A stretch of 64,000 nt of DNA. Origin: Linnemannia elongata (Eukaryota > Mortierellomycota > Mortierellomycetes > Mortierellales > Mortierellaceae). The stretch lies in the NCBI GenBank assembly GCA_036320915.1, contig JAXBDG010000008.1, positions 1,364,001 to 1,428,000 on the forward strand. Reading direction: 5' to 3'. Positions 43,562 to 55,568 of this stretch are shown in pieces. The first letter of the stretch is position 1. Each line of letters begins with the position of its first letter. A program made the translations under genes and the position numbers. The notes beneath the pieces are model-generated. The model made no database searches, was not told where the DNA came from, and saw only the letters and a list, made by a program, of their open reading frames with translations.

Positions 43562-44218
43562 ATGGCAACCTGCGCACGCATTCAACACACTCTGGGCCTC
43601 CAGCGCTCGATCCTCTCCACCTTCACGCCTCGCGTTTCATCAAAACCCTCCTCCGTCCGATTCTACACCTCCGTGTCCAAGCAAACCACCAGCAATAATA
43701 GTTCAGCAACGGCAAAGTCAAAGTTTGTTCAGAACCCAACTTTCAAGAGCACATCCTCCCTGAACCAATCCCAGCACAGCCCCCAATTCAAGACCCAAAC
43801 CACCCAACTCCCCAACGTCGCCTCCCGTACCCCCGTCTACATCCTCGCCGGAATCTTTGGAGTCGTCTTCTGGGCCGGATCGATCGCCGTCGCCGCCAAC
43901 CATCAACGTCAAGGAACATCCATCGTCCGCGGAACACTGTTCAATGTCAAATTCGATACTAAGGCCCAGGAACTCTTGGGTAACAATATCGATTTCGTTA
44001 ACCCAAGCTGGCCTTGGATCTCGGGGACAGTCGCGCATTTGAAGGGAAGGGTCGATATCGAGTTTCAGGTCCGGGGAGATAAGGCCGAGGGGAGGGTTCA
44101 TTTTGTGGCGGTCCGGCCTGCTAAGCAGTGGATCACTACAGATTTCACGTTGACGATGCCCGATGGCACTTGTGTTGTTGTCGGCGAGAATACTGTCCTT
44201 CCTGAAGTTTCCAACTAG
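43562..44218 (+). CDS. COA1: cytochrome c oxidase assembly factor Coa1
   Basis: Mitochondrial inner-membrane factor that binds newly made Cox1 during complex IV assembly; the family is related to Tim21. Intronless, 218 residues. Residues 1 to about 40 (MATCARIQHTLGLQRSILST onward) are Arg/Ser-rich without acidic residues: a presequence. A Ser/Thr/Gln/Asn-rich linker follows. The membrane span is VYILAGIFGVVFWAGSIAVA at about residues 92-111, preceded by LPNVASRTP. The intermembrane-space domain has FNVKFDTKAQELLG, VDIEFQVRGDKAEGRVHFVA and a WITTDFTLTMPDGT end, fitting Coa1's F-x-V-x-G-D-K-G pattern. Family Tim21 is a less likely alternative because the domain is short. The neighbouring downstream gene, ATP11, is also a mitochondrial assembly factor. 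Confidence 0.8.
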   Translation: MATCARIQHTLGLQRSILSTFTPRVSSKPSSVRFYTSVSKQTTSNNSSATAKSKFVQNPTFKSTSSLNQSQHSPQFKTQTTQLPNVASRTPVYILAGIFGVVFWAGSIAVAANHQRQGTSIVRGTLFNVKFDTKAQELLGNNIDFVNPSWPWISGTVAHLKGRVDIEFQVRGDKAEGRVHFVAVRPAKQWITTDFTLTMPDGTCVVVGENTVLPEVSN

Positions 44219-44550
44219 ACCTCTTTTTCTTAGATTCCCCTTTCTTACAATTTGCAAAGCATACAATATACATCCCACATCTTATCATCATCAACATTGC
44301 ACTGGCTTCTCCAGGGTGCCGACTCGGATATGTTCCTTCAGATATGGCCTCAAGTGCTATGATATGAACTCAATTGAATGGTCAACTTCGCACTAAAACC
44401 TATCTATCCGATCGGGAGTTTTGTATGTCCCGGCGAAGTCCCCTCTTCGATTGGGTGGCTTGGAAAAATAGTAGAACCTCCCTTCCCCTTCCATTGGGGG
44501 TTCCTGACATTTCTCTCTCTCACACCTTCTTTGCTCTTTCTCCTTCAACC
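44219..44550. other. intergenic, COA1 to ATP11
   Basis: 332 bp with a C/T-rich leader in the last 100 bp. No gene seen. Confidence 0.5.
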
Positions 44551-45487
44551 ATGGCATCAGCATTCCGTTCATTCCTCACGACCTCGGCTCGTCTGGCAGC
44601 AGGACCCCGATTCAGCAGTGTCCCTACCAGCATTGCCCCCCGCACCTCGAACTATGCCTCCATTGCCCCTGGCCGAATCATTTTCCGCTCAAAGCATATC
44701 GATTATACTCAGAAGTATGCCGATAAGCTGAGCCAGCGTGCCAAGGAGTAAGTTATCCCTTTCCCTCTTCACAAGAACAAACAAAAATGGAGCATCATTT
44801 ACGACTTTACTTCAGGAACAGTTGGAGCGAGAGGAAGACAGACAGGGCAGGATGAGACATCCTCCGATCCCGATCTATTTCGCTGACCCTTTTTTTTTAT
44901 CCGTTGTAATTAATTATTCGAATAGGGAGGGTGTCAAGTCGATTGAGGAGTTGAAGGCAAAGGTCTTGCCTCCCACACAGACTGCCTTCAAGAAGGCCCA
45001 GCCAATCGTGGCTGATAAAAAGGAGTCTTCGTCATCAGCAGAACAGAAGCAGAAGCAGCCCGCCGCTGCTACCAGTGCTACATCTGCCGCTTCTTCTTCC
45101 TCGGCCGGCTCTCTTGGCTCTGGAAACCCTGTAAGTCCTCCTCTCCCAATGCCCCAGTCTCACTCGCTTATCCCAGCTCAAGAACACATTGACTAACGTA
45201 TCCTGTCCTCATGCATTCTACAATGAAAAATAGTCGCTGGATAAGGTTATGAAGCTGGACTTGGTCAAGGATCTGGACGCCGAAGAGATCAGCAAGATCT
45301 GGATTCAGAAACATTTGCATCAGGAGGACAGCATCTCGGCCGTCGTCCCTGCCGAGACCTACAAGAAGATGCTCAAGCGCTCCAAGGACTACCCCCTCGT
45401 AAGGCTTTTGTTTCCTTTCTTTGAACATATTATTTTTCTTGAGGATATCTTACGTTGTAACGCACAAGCATGGGATCTGTCTATCAT

Positions 45488-45522
<35 letters not shown>

Positions 45523-45951
45523 CTTTTTGTTACTAACCAATATTCTCGTTATGCACTTCACATTCTTTCGTTTTATTGCCCAACATAGTTCCTGCTGCCA
45601 TTGACCCACGGTGACGGAGTAGAATTCTACCTGATGCAATTCGCATTCCACCAAGTCATTTTTACCTCCCTCCTGGAATACAAAACCCACGGCGAGAACG
45701 CCCGCCCCTTCCTTACACTCACCCATTACCCAGAACTGGTTGAAGACAAACAGATTGTCCTCATGCACGGTGTCGTCTCGACAAGCCCCAAGGTCTTGAC
45801 GTTGGACCAGGCTCAGATTTTGACGTTCGGATTGCAACAGTATTATGTGAGCGATCATCCAGAGAAGCTGCAGTTGTTGGAGGATTTCCATAAGAAGCCA
45901 GAGAATTTCTCGCATGAGAGGCTTATCGAGTTGACCGAGATCTCTGGTTAA
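44551..45951 (+). CDS. ATP11: F1-ATPase assembly factor Atp11 (ATPAF1)
   Basis: Matrix chaperone that binds free F1 beta subunits until they pair with alpha. Exons 44551-44747, 44926-45130, 45234-45398 and 45589-45951 give 309 residues, close to yeast Atp11 (318). Residues 1 to about 45 (MASAFRSFLTTSARLAAGPR onward) form a presequence. Then IDYTQKYADKLSQRAKEE, an Ala/Ser-rich linker, and the conserved core: SLDKVMKLDLVKDLDAEEIS, IWIQKHL, VVPAETYKKMLKRSKDYPLF, LPLTHGDGVEFYLMQFAFHQ and LTLTHYPELVEDKQIVLMHG. The Glu at junction 1 is split GA/G. Intron 3 (45399-45588) contains a C31 tract. It converges on transketolase, 233 bp apart. Adjacent COA1 assembles another respiratory complex. Confidence 0.92.
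45489..45519 (+). repeat. C31 homopolymer inside ATP11 intron 3
   Basis: Thirty-one consecutive C residues, about 70 nt before the intron 3 acceptor. Could form an i-motif in DNA or a G-quadruplex on the opposite strand. Exact length may be assembly-dependent. Confidence 0.9.
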
Positions 45952-46054
45952 AATGATCGCAGGGCTATTTTTTTTTTTTAGCATTGGATGCTCAATAGAA
46001 CATGAAGAATACACAAAAGCATTTGGATTATTTACAATTGTTTATTGGAATGCT

Positions 46055-46076
46055 GGGGGGGGGGGGGGGGGGGGGG
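46055..46076 (+). repeat. G22 homopolymer in the ATP11/transketolase 3' interval
   Basis: Twenty-two consecutive G residues, 104 nt after the ATP11 stop and 108 nt from the transketolase stop. It is complementary to the C31 tract 535 nt upstream in the same transcript orientation. Confidence 0.9.
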
Positions 46077-46184
46077 AGATAATGCCGGATAGGAGAAATC
46101 CGACCAAGGAAAAAAAAAAAGAAAGTGGACAAAAAAAAGCATCTCTATCTCTATCTCTATCTATAGGATATTAGATGAAAGGAT

Positions 46185-49100
46185 TTAGTGGAAGTACTTG
46201 CGGACGAGCGAGGGGACGTGACCCTCGTTCTTGTAGAAAGCAACGATCTTCTGGACCTTGGCCGCAACAGCCTCAGGGACGAGCTCAAAGTGCTTGTAGA
46301 CCTCCTTGAAGGGGCCCGAGGCACCAAAGGTGTCAATACCCAACGACTCGTGGGCATAACGGTTCCAGCCAAAGGTGGTCATGGCCTCGACCGAGACCGA
46401 GGGGACACCATCGATCAAGACCGAAGCGCGGTACTCGTGCGACTGCTCATCGAACAAGGTCGTCGAGGGCATCGAGACAATACGGGCCTTGATGCCCTGC
46501 TCGGCCAACAACTTGGCGGCATCAACGGCGAGAGAGACCTCCGATCCGGTACCGACCAAGGTGACATCAGCACCTTCGACCTCCTGGAGAACGTAGCCTC
46601 CGAAGAGGGTCTTCTCGACCGAGGAACCCTCGAGCTGGGGCAAGTCCTGACGGGTGAAGGCCAAGACGGTGGGGCGGTCCTTGGCAGAGATGGCAAAGAG
46701 GTAGGCTCCCGAGGTCTCGTTACCGTCAGCGGGGCGCATGTCAACCAAGGTAGGAGTGGCACGGATCATGGCCATGGTCTCAATAGGCTGGTGAGTAGGA
46801 CCATCCTCTCCAAGACCTAATTAGACATTCAAGAAATACACAAATGAAGGGTCAGAGACATATTCCAGATGACTCAACACATACAGCAGAGCTGGAAGTA
46901 ACAAATGAAAGAAGGACGTACCGATGGAGTCGTGGGTCATGATGTAGAGAACGCGGTGTCCGGACAAGGCAGACAGGCGGACGGCTCCGGAGGCATAGGA
47001 GATAAAGTTGAGGAAAGTGGCACCTCCGGGGATGATACCACCATAGGCATCCAAACCGTTCATGATGGCGGCCATACCGTGCTCACGGACACCATAACGC
47101 AAGTAGCGTCCAGAGTAGTTGCCGATGCCAGAGTTCTCGGGCTGGAAATCGACAGCGGTCTTCCAGCGGGTCAAGTTGGATCCAGTCAAGTCAGCGGAAC
47201 CGATCATCAACTCGGGCAAGAGATCGGCGACCTTATTGAGGACGGCCTCGGACAACTTGCGGGTAGCAATGGGCTTGTCAGCGGGGGTGAAGCGAGGGAG
47301 AGCCTTGGCCCAGTCCTCGGGCAACTCCTTGGCCAAGCGACGCTTAAGCTCGGCAGCGAGGACGGGGAACTCGGCAGAGTACTTCTCGAGGAGAGCATCC
47401 CACTCGTGGTTGATGGCAGCACCCTTGGCGGCCTTGGCGTGGTAGAGGTCGTAGGTCGACTGGGGAACATGGAAGGATTCCTCGGGGTTGAAGCCCATAG
47501 CCTTCTTCAACTGGACAATATCGTCAGCCTTGAGGGGGGATCCGTGAACCTTCTCGGTACCGGCCATCAAGGAACCGAAACCAATGGTGGTGAAGACCTT
47601 GATCAGGGTGGGCTTGTCGGTGACCTTCTTGGCCTCCTCGATAGCCTTGGCGATACCCTCGAGATCGTTGTTGCCGTCCTTGACGACAAGGACGTGCCAG
47701 CCATAGGACTCGAAACGCTTGACAACATCCTCGGTGAAGGAGACCTCGGTGTCACCATCGATGGAGATGTGGTTGTCATCGTAGAGAGCGATCAACTTGC
47801 CCAACTGCAAGTGTCTGTTAAAAAAAGAATGTAAAAGAACAAAATTACAGAGAGAGTTGAGTTTGGGGCTTATGCTTATCTTACTGGCTCACCAACACAT
47901 ATCGCTATCCATTTTGTGGATCTTTGAGCCCCCAACACAAAATGTGGGGAAGGTTGCCAGGAGAAACTTGCGCCTTGGTGATAGTTACAGACAAAGACTT
48001 ACCCAGCAAGGGAGGCAGCCTCGCAGGAAACGCCCTCCTGCAAGCATCCGTCACCGGTGATCATGAAGGTGTAGTTGTTGAAGAGCTCGAAGCCGGGCTT
48101 GTTGTAGGTGGCAGCCATGTGGGCCTCACCGATGGCCAAACCGACAGCGTTGGCGAAACCTTGACCGAGGGGACCCTATTTGAAGGATGAAACGTTCCAT
48201 TGGTGAGAAAGAAGAAAGGGGGGAGTTGAAGCGTGGGAGAGTAACGATGTCAAGATGCACTTACGGTGGTGACCTCGATACCCTCAGTCATATGGCACTC
48301 GGGGTGACCGGGGGTCCTAGTAAGAAGAAGAGATTGAGATTGACATGGTTAGATAACAAACCATGTGGGGTAATTGTATTCTGGATGGACTGATGTCGCT
48401 CTATGTCGGCGTTTTGTTACTTTGTGTTCGCCCCCAAGAAGATAAAGAAAATGAAGGGGAGAGAGAGAAAGGGAGCACCAGGGCGGGGACGCGATCTGAT
48501 TCGCTGTCACAGCAGTCCACAATAAAAAAAAAACGGTGGGTGACGCATAGAAAGAAGAAAGATCAAATAAAAAATAAAATAAAAAATCCCTCCGCTTTGG
48601 AATTACTTGGTCATCCATTCCCCAACGACACACAGACAAGAAAGAAAGCGACCACACAAATACAACGTCTGCTTTCACCCTATCCCTCAAACACCCATCA
48701 TGTTCACTCTCTTTTATGTTGATTGAACCTTTCCGGTGAACATGTTTTCTCTCGCTCCAAGAATGTGACTCCCTCAGATCAATTGAGAAGAGAGTTCCCG
48801 ATCGCACATCCAAGAGAGTTATATTAAACACGAGGAAAGGAGTAAAAGATGGCAAGATGGGACGTCACGAAAAAATGAACAAAGGCCTTACTTGCTGTGG
48901 AGCTGACGGAAAGACTTCAAGTCATCCATGGTGGTGGGGTAGCCCATCAAATGGAGCAAGATGTACTGGAGAGCGCAAGCGTGTCCGTTCGACAAAACGA
49001 AGCGATCACGGTTGGCCTAATACCATCATTAACGACGATCGAGCAAAAAGAAAACCAAAGAATACAAGCTGTCAGTTTGAATTCTTGTCGGGTGTGCTTG

Positions 49101-49557
49101 TTCAGGGCAGGTTGCTGAGTCAGTTGTCGAGTCCGCTGTCCTTGGTGGTTTCACATTGTCAAAAAGAATAAAATGAGGGTCGAGGTTTTCGTCTTCTTAC
49201 CCACTTGGGGTTCTTGGGGTTGTAGTTCATGAAGCGGGAGAACAACAAGTGAGCCATGGGGGCACAACCCATAGGGGCACCTAATAAGCGCAACACATAC
49301 AGATGAACGCAAGGGCGTTGTGATGAAAAAAAAAGTCAGTAAAAAGGAGACAGAGAAATGGGGTGCATGCGCAGGGGCAGTGGCGATAAAAAAAAAAGTA
49401 TCAAAAAGTAGATCTTCTGAATCGCGTTTGGAGTTGATTCCGAGAAAGAGAGACAATTTGACTCACCAGGGTGTCCGGAGTTGCTCTTGAAGACGGTGTC
49501 GGCGGCGAGCACGCGGATGGTGTTGATGGCATGGGTGTCCTCTTGGGTGAAGCTCAT
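46185..49557 (-). CDS. TKL1: transketolase
   Basis: Thiamine-diphosphate enzyme of the pentose phosphate pathway that moves two-carbon units between sugar phosphates; cytosolic dimer. Seven minus-strand exons: 49557-49467, 49280-49201, 49016-48892, 48316-48265, 48175-48003, 47814-46922 and 46816-46185, giving 681 residues, the normal length (yeast 680). Motifs: [59 protein letters not shown] and the ThDP/Mg motif GDG at about residues 157-159 (TGDGCLQEG). Later come [15 protein letters not shown] with the catalytic Glu, and [19 protein letters not shown]. Every phase agrees. Codon bias is very strong, indicating high expression; a long open frame on the plus strand over exon 6 is a bias artefact. 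Six introns, three within the first 110 codons. Confidence 0.95.
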
Positions 49558-52352
49558 GTTGGCGTTTTTTTTGGGTGTGGTGAAGAAGAGTTGGAGAGTC
49601 CCTCTTCTCTTTCGCGCCTCATATTTCAGTGACAAAGTCAGTGGCTTAGCATTCCTCGTCTTTCCAACAGACGCCTCGCACGTGACATGCGTCAGATCCT
49701 GTGCCTGAACCAAAGAGGAAAGAGGGGGCTTTGGCTGAGGGGCTTTGACTGAGGGGCTTTGACTGAGCACTTTCATCTCTCTATCCATTAAAGAAAAACG
49801 ATCAACATTGTTCACCATTGCAGCAATAGAAACGAGAATAAGAGACGTTAGACATGGTCGTAGGAAAGAAAGGAAGGAGATACGCCACATTCCGACGCGT
49901 GCCCACCTACCAATCGTCCAACAATTGACGTCAAAGAGCACGTCCACCAAATTTTCAAGCGGGCTAGTGTCTCCTCCTGTCAACCGTGCGTGCTAGACAT
50001 TCAATAAAATTGTTCGTATGGTGGGAGAGAAAATTGTAATGGCAGAGACAGGCGTGCTATCTTTTTTGTCTTTGGTCGTTCCTAGTTCCAGCGATCTCAT
50101 CAAGTTCTCCTAGGCATCAGGACAGCAGATTTAGATTTCGTGTCTATCTACAAAAGTTAATTCACAACGGCAGTTTATTAACACATCACGCAAAACGCGC
50201 CATACATACTCCCTTCGGTCACATCCTCGCGCTTACATTTCTCCGACAGGTTAAAACAGTGCAAGAGAAAATAAGCTTAGGTGGAGAGTACAGCCGGGTG
50301 GATGACCCGGGAATATAAACAAAAACATGAACCACGATCGAAATCCAGACAACAAAAATAAAAAAACTATGCTAAACGACAGAAAAAGGAAGGAAGGGAA
50401 GGAGGAATCGGCAATGGAAGAGAGAAAGAGAAAGATAAACCAAGAGCCGGGTCCAGATGCTTCTTTAAACGGTCTCTTCTTGTCCAACACGACTTTTTTC
50501 TTTCCTCATCGGTCATTTTTGTTTTCTTTCTCCTTCATACACACCTCGTCTTTGCCCCGCACCACTCAACCCCCGTCGGTTGTGCGACTCAAGAAAAAAC
50601 ATCATTTTTAGTGATATTTGTCCATTAGGGCAACGAGATGTTCGCTCAAAGCGGAAGGAAAGAGGGAGGACAAGGAGAGTGACATCTTGCTCTGTGATTG
50701 ATGGCGACTTTTTTTTTCTTTTTTCTTTTTTTTATTGTTTGGTCTTTATGTATGCGTATGTATGTTCACCGATTTGTTTTATCTGTCGGCCTTAGTAAAC
50801 AAGGTTTTTCTTTTTGTCGTTGAACAGCACACTGCAGTGAAGGGGAGAGAGGGAGAGCACGACCCTTTTTACGTTTTTCTTCTGTCCGATGGCGACGATC
50901 TTTGCAAAATGGCGAAATTTTCTCTAGTTCGATTTGCTCAGAACCATAAATAAAAGAGACGACTGAATACAAAAAAAAAAGGGGGGAGAGAGTCACCTGG
51001 CTTGCCCTGCGTACACATTCATTTCGTTCGCAACGAAAAAGCCGGTTCATAAGTCAGAGATGGAGATAGAGACAAAGATCAAGTTTCGAGGGAGAATGTA
51101 AGGAAAAGGGGCAAGAAGAGGAGACGAGATGATGTTTAGCGCAGAAAGAAGGCGGTTACCGGGTGGTTATTGAGCTAAAAGAAAATTGAACCATACAGAA
51201 GCCAACAAGAAAGACGAAGAGGGTAGCAGAAAGAGATGGTGATCAATCAATCGATCGAAGAGTGATCAAGAAACGGCGAAGCATTTTTCGGAGGAGGATG
51301 GGGGATGGGGAGGTGTCCAGGTCGGCGAAGGTGATCAATGAAAAGGACGTGGAGTGATGCAACGAGGGATAGAAAAAAAAAAAAAAAAAAAAAAAAAAGA
51401 GTGATCAATAGTGAGAAATGAATTGATTTGAAATAAATAAAGAAAGAAAAGTGATCTGATGCAGCCTATCGCATGGCTGCATGATTGCAAATGATGTGAT
51501 CGCAAGCCTACATCTCCCCCCCCCCCCTCTCTCTCTCTGTCTCTTTCTCTTTCTCTTTCTCTTACTCTAAGCATTGAGGTGGTGGTTATGTGTGTTATGA
51601 ATGAGGATAAGAGTGAGCTTTTGTTTATTGTGCATTGAAGAGAAGGATGGCGATGTTCATCCACATTCGTATATGTTTTGTCCGTGGAGAGCAAGCAAAA
51701 GAAGGAGGTGCAGGTGCTCTTAGTGGTGTGCAACATCAACAAGAACAAGATGTGCTGTTGGATAGAAATCTGTCGAAAAGGGAACAGTAATCGAAGGTCG
51801 TCTCTCTCGCTTTTGCCTCATTTCATCGTCCGTTATGTGCGTGTGCTCTCACTCTTTCCCTTTATCCCATTGCGCACCCTGTGCTACTACTACGTAACGT
51901 GCTATCTTCTTTTACTCCATAAAACACCACCACCACCACCACTCTTTTTCTTTTTCATATAAAAGGGACCCCACTCCCCGCTTCCTCATCGATCGTTACT
52001 CATCCCCCTCCTTCATCTTTCCTTTCTCTCTTTATCCGGCCTTACTTCTAAGTTTGACCTTATTTTTACTCTTTCGCTCCTCACGACTTGTCCCATCTCC
52101 TCCAACCAATCATCACCACCACCACCTTTTTTCTTTCAATTCCTCGTGCTTTACTTCTTTTCTTTTCCATATTTCAAACTTTTCACTTCTTTCCTTCCTT
52201 TCACCTCACTATTCCCTCCCTTCTACACTCGCCCTCCTTTGTAGTTCTTTTCTTCTTCATCCCAACAAACCATCCCTCCCTCCTCCCCGTTTAATACCGT
52301 CAGCACCTTCCTCAAACACACAACACCCCCTCCTCTCACACCAACAATAGTC
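49558..52352. other. 2.8-kb intergenic, two divergent promoters
   Basis: Between transketolase (minus) and sulfate permease (plus). The left ~430 bp is the transketolase leader. The middle is AT-rich with T/A runs (A28 near 51370-51397; C13 followed by CT repeats near 51515-51535). The right ~400 bp is a strongly C/T-rich permease leader. A Lys/Glu-rich open frame from the ATG at 50327 has no recognised family and is not called. Confidence 0.5.
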
Positions 52353-55287
52353 ATGGCTGACCAACAATTGCGCGATTTTGGTCGCAGCGTCGGCAGCTGG
52401 TTCAAGTCCTTCCCAAGCAATTTCCCCCGCTATGTCACAGAACGTCTTCCCATCATCAAATGGTAAACACACATACATATCTACCCAATCCTATTTCATG
52501 CAACATCCTCTGCCGCATATACCCTGCCGTTAATACTCTTCGCAACACGCCTACAACTCTCTCCTACCATATTCATGCAACATCCCCTGTCGCATGTACC
52601 CTGCCGCTTATACTCCTCACCCCCCCTGTTTACTGCACTTCATTTGCCGCCTCCTTCTCAAATTATGATCTCGCGCTCATGCCTCCCTTTCTATTTATCT
52701 TTTGATTCATGCAAACAAAAAAAACCTATCAGGTTGCCAAGATACCAACGTGGATGGGCAGTCAGGGACATCATTGCAGGTGTCACAGTCGGTCTGATTG
52801 TGGTCCCCCAGGGAATGTCCTATGCCAAGGTCGCTGGCCTACCGGTCCAACACGGCCTCTACTCTGCTTACATCGGTGCCATCTTCTATTGCTTTATGGG
52901 AACCTCCAAGGATCTCACCATCGGACCCACTGCTGTCATCTCGCTCGTCACTGGAGAACTGGTTGCTGACCTCGCTGGAAAGATGACCCCTCCCGAAGTT
53001 GCTGCCATGTCCTGCCTTATCGTCGGTGTCTTTACCATGCTCCTCGGTGTTCTCCGCCTCGGAATTATTCTTGATTTCTTCCCTACCACTGTCTTGGTCG
53101 GCTACACCACCGGTGCGGCTGCTACAATTGTTATCCAACAGATCCCCAAGTGGCTCGGAGTACCTGGCATCAATAACCGTGCGCCCGTTTACAACATCAT
53201 CATCACCATGTTCCAGGCCATCAAGACTCTCTCCTGGCTCGATCTTGTCTTTGGACTCGTCGCCATGTTCATCCTGGTCTCGATCGGTCTTGCGGTCGAC
53301 CGATGGGGCCGTGGTCGGTTCTCGATCCAGCTGATCAAGATCTCGCGCTTCTTCTTTGTCACCGTCCTCGCCACCGCTCTCTCCTACGCCGTCAACAAGG
53401 ATGCTCCCCTTGACAGCAAGAATCAGCGCATCTTCCGCCTCTCAATCTTGAAGACGGTTCCCTCGGGTTTGCCTCCACCCGCTGCTGGCTCACTTCCCGC
53501 AGATCTGGTCTCTGAAGTTGCACCCAAACTGGCTGCGATTGCATTGGCTACTATTCTCGAACACATTGCTATCGGCAAGGCCTTTGCCAGGAGGAACCGC
53601 TACCAGATCGACTCGAACCAAGAGTTGTTGACCCTTGGATTGGCCAATGTTACAGCTTCTTTCTTTGGCGCTTATGCCGTGACGGGATCATTCTCGCGCT
53701 CTGCTGTCAAGTTCCAATGCGGTGTCAAGACCCCCTTTGCTGGCTTTATCACCGGTGCTCTTGTCCTCCTTGCCATCTTCTTCTTGACTCCTCTGTAAGT
53801 TTTTCTTCTCTTTATGTTTTAAGGGATAGTGCATGTGTGTATATTCTGTTGTATGGTGTGAGGGCGTGATGAGGAAAGCATAAAGCAAGCTAGTGGCACT
53901 AGTGCAGGGTTTGTTGCATTGGTTAGGCCACATGGATGGTCTTTTACTGCTTTGCAGCAAATTCAAGGTGCAATGACTTCATCTACCAGGAGTAACCTCG
54001 CAAAACACTAACCATCCCACCCCTATTCTCCACACCTTTTCTCTTCCCCTTGTCCACGTTTTTGTCCTCGCTCCTATCTTTGTTTTGCTACAACTTACAT
54101 CTCAACAAAAAACAAATCAACATAGCTTTTTCTACATCCCTGACGCAGCCCTCTCAGCAGTCATCATGGTCGCTGTGTCGACTTTGATCTCTCCTCCTTC
54201 AGTCTTCTACCAATTCTTCAAGATCAACCTGTGGGATTTCCTCTCCTCCCAGGTCGCCCTCTGGGTCACCATCTTTGTCTCTGTCGAGACTGGTATTGCC
54301 GCCGGAGTCGGTTTCTCTCTCATCGTCCTTCTCTTCCGTGTTGCCCGGCCAAACTTCCATGTCCTCCGTCAACTCAAGGACCGGCCCGATGTCTTTATTG
54401 ACGCATCTGTCGATCGTACTCTCGACACCGTCCCTGCACCCCATGGTATCCTGGTCTTCCGTATCGAGGAGTCGACTACCTTCCCCAACACTGAGACCTT
54501 TAAGACCTGGGTTGTTGATGAGACCTACAAGTACACCCGTTTCGGCGGGAAGGTCAAGTCTGCCACTGAGCGACAGTGGTCCGATGATCTCGAGATCCAT
54601 ATCCGTGGACTCCGCAAGATTGCTCATGGTGCCGAGTCCAACATTACAGATGATGATCTTCCCCGCCTCAGGGCTGTTGTACTTGACTTCTCAGCCGTGA
54701 ACAACATTGACTCGACCGGTCTCCAGGGTCTGTTTGACTTGCGCGAGATCTTGAAGGATTATGCTGGTGTGGCCGATTATCCAGAGTTCTTCTTCGAGCT
54801 TCATTTTGTCGGTATCCAGGCAAACGTCCTCCGCATCCTCGAACTGTCTGGTATCACCAGACCCGTCGGTCCCATCGCCCTCCAGAAGGTCCAGGTCCTC
54901 GAACATGACGATAGTTCCAACGCCAACAGTGCTTCGCCCCTCTCCCGCTCGAGCACTAACAACAATGGTGGCGAGATTCGTCTCCAGGACGTCGATTCTG
55001 ATGACAGCAGTGAAATCCGCAAGGAAGATGAAGACAGCAAGGGAGGAAATTTCAAGGTTGAGTCGGCCAAGGTACGCCCTGCTCCAGGTGACATTGGTGC
55101 TGCAGCCTTGTCGGTGAACGGTCTGGGTTCGAGTCCGTTCTTGAAGGAGGAAGGATTGGTCCATTTGACTGTCCGTGATGCGATTGATTCGATCTTGGTC
55201 CGCTCTTCACAGTGGGAGGGTGGTGCGAGTGTCGAGGAGGAGGAGCGACGATCCACCCACGACAAGACCGATATTCATTACGTCTAA
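52353..55287 (+). CDS. SLC26/SUL sulfate permease with STAS domain
   Basis: Plasma-membrane anion transporter of the SulP family; fungal members take up sulfate. Exons 52353-52462, 52733-53794 and 54126-55287 give 777 residues. Residues ~38-45 start the SulP domain (LPRYQRGWAVRDIIAGVTVG). Next is LIVVPQGMSYAKVAGLPVQHGLYS, which holds the family signature PQxMAYAxLAGLPPxxGLY with Ser for the usual Ala. GAIFYCFMGTSKDLTIGPTA and ALATILEHIAIGKAFARR follow, then TGSFSRSAVKFQCGVKTPFA. About 12 hydrophobic segments are present. The C-terminal STAS domain includes HGILVFRIE, AVVLDFSAVNNIDSTGLQGL and an FVGI strand, and is extended by a ~70-residue acidic Ser-rich insert. Trp37 is assembled across intron 1 (TG/G). 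Anion specificity is inferred. Confidence 0.9.
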
Positions 55288-55568
55288 AAACCAACCTTGC
55301 TACAAACCACTTAGCCATAGTGCATTCATATACCCCTCGCATCTTCAGCAAAAAAATGTTTTTACTCCACTTAATAAAACCAACTAAAAACAACAAGACA
55401 GCCCTTGCCTTTCTTCTCCTGTGATCACTTTTGTCTACGAAATGACATTCCAGCCCCTATGTCTCAAGTACCCAAGTAAGAACAATTCCTTCCTAAGCAA
55501 ATAACCTTCAAATCAAAACAATAAAAACCTCAAGTTCCAGAATGGGGGGTTTTTTTTAAGAAGAATGT

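Noticed and set aside
46905..47834. 309-codon open frame antisense to transketolase exon 6
   Set aside because: Same bias artefact: it overlaps a perfectly conserved enzyme exon and reads as Gly/Asp/Gln-rich nonsense.
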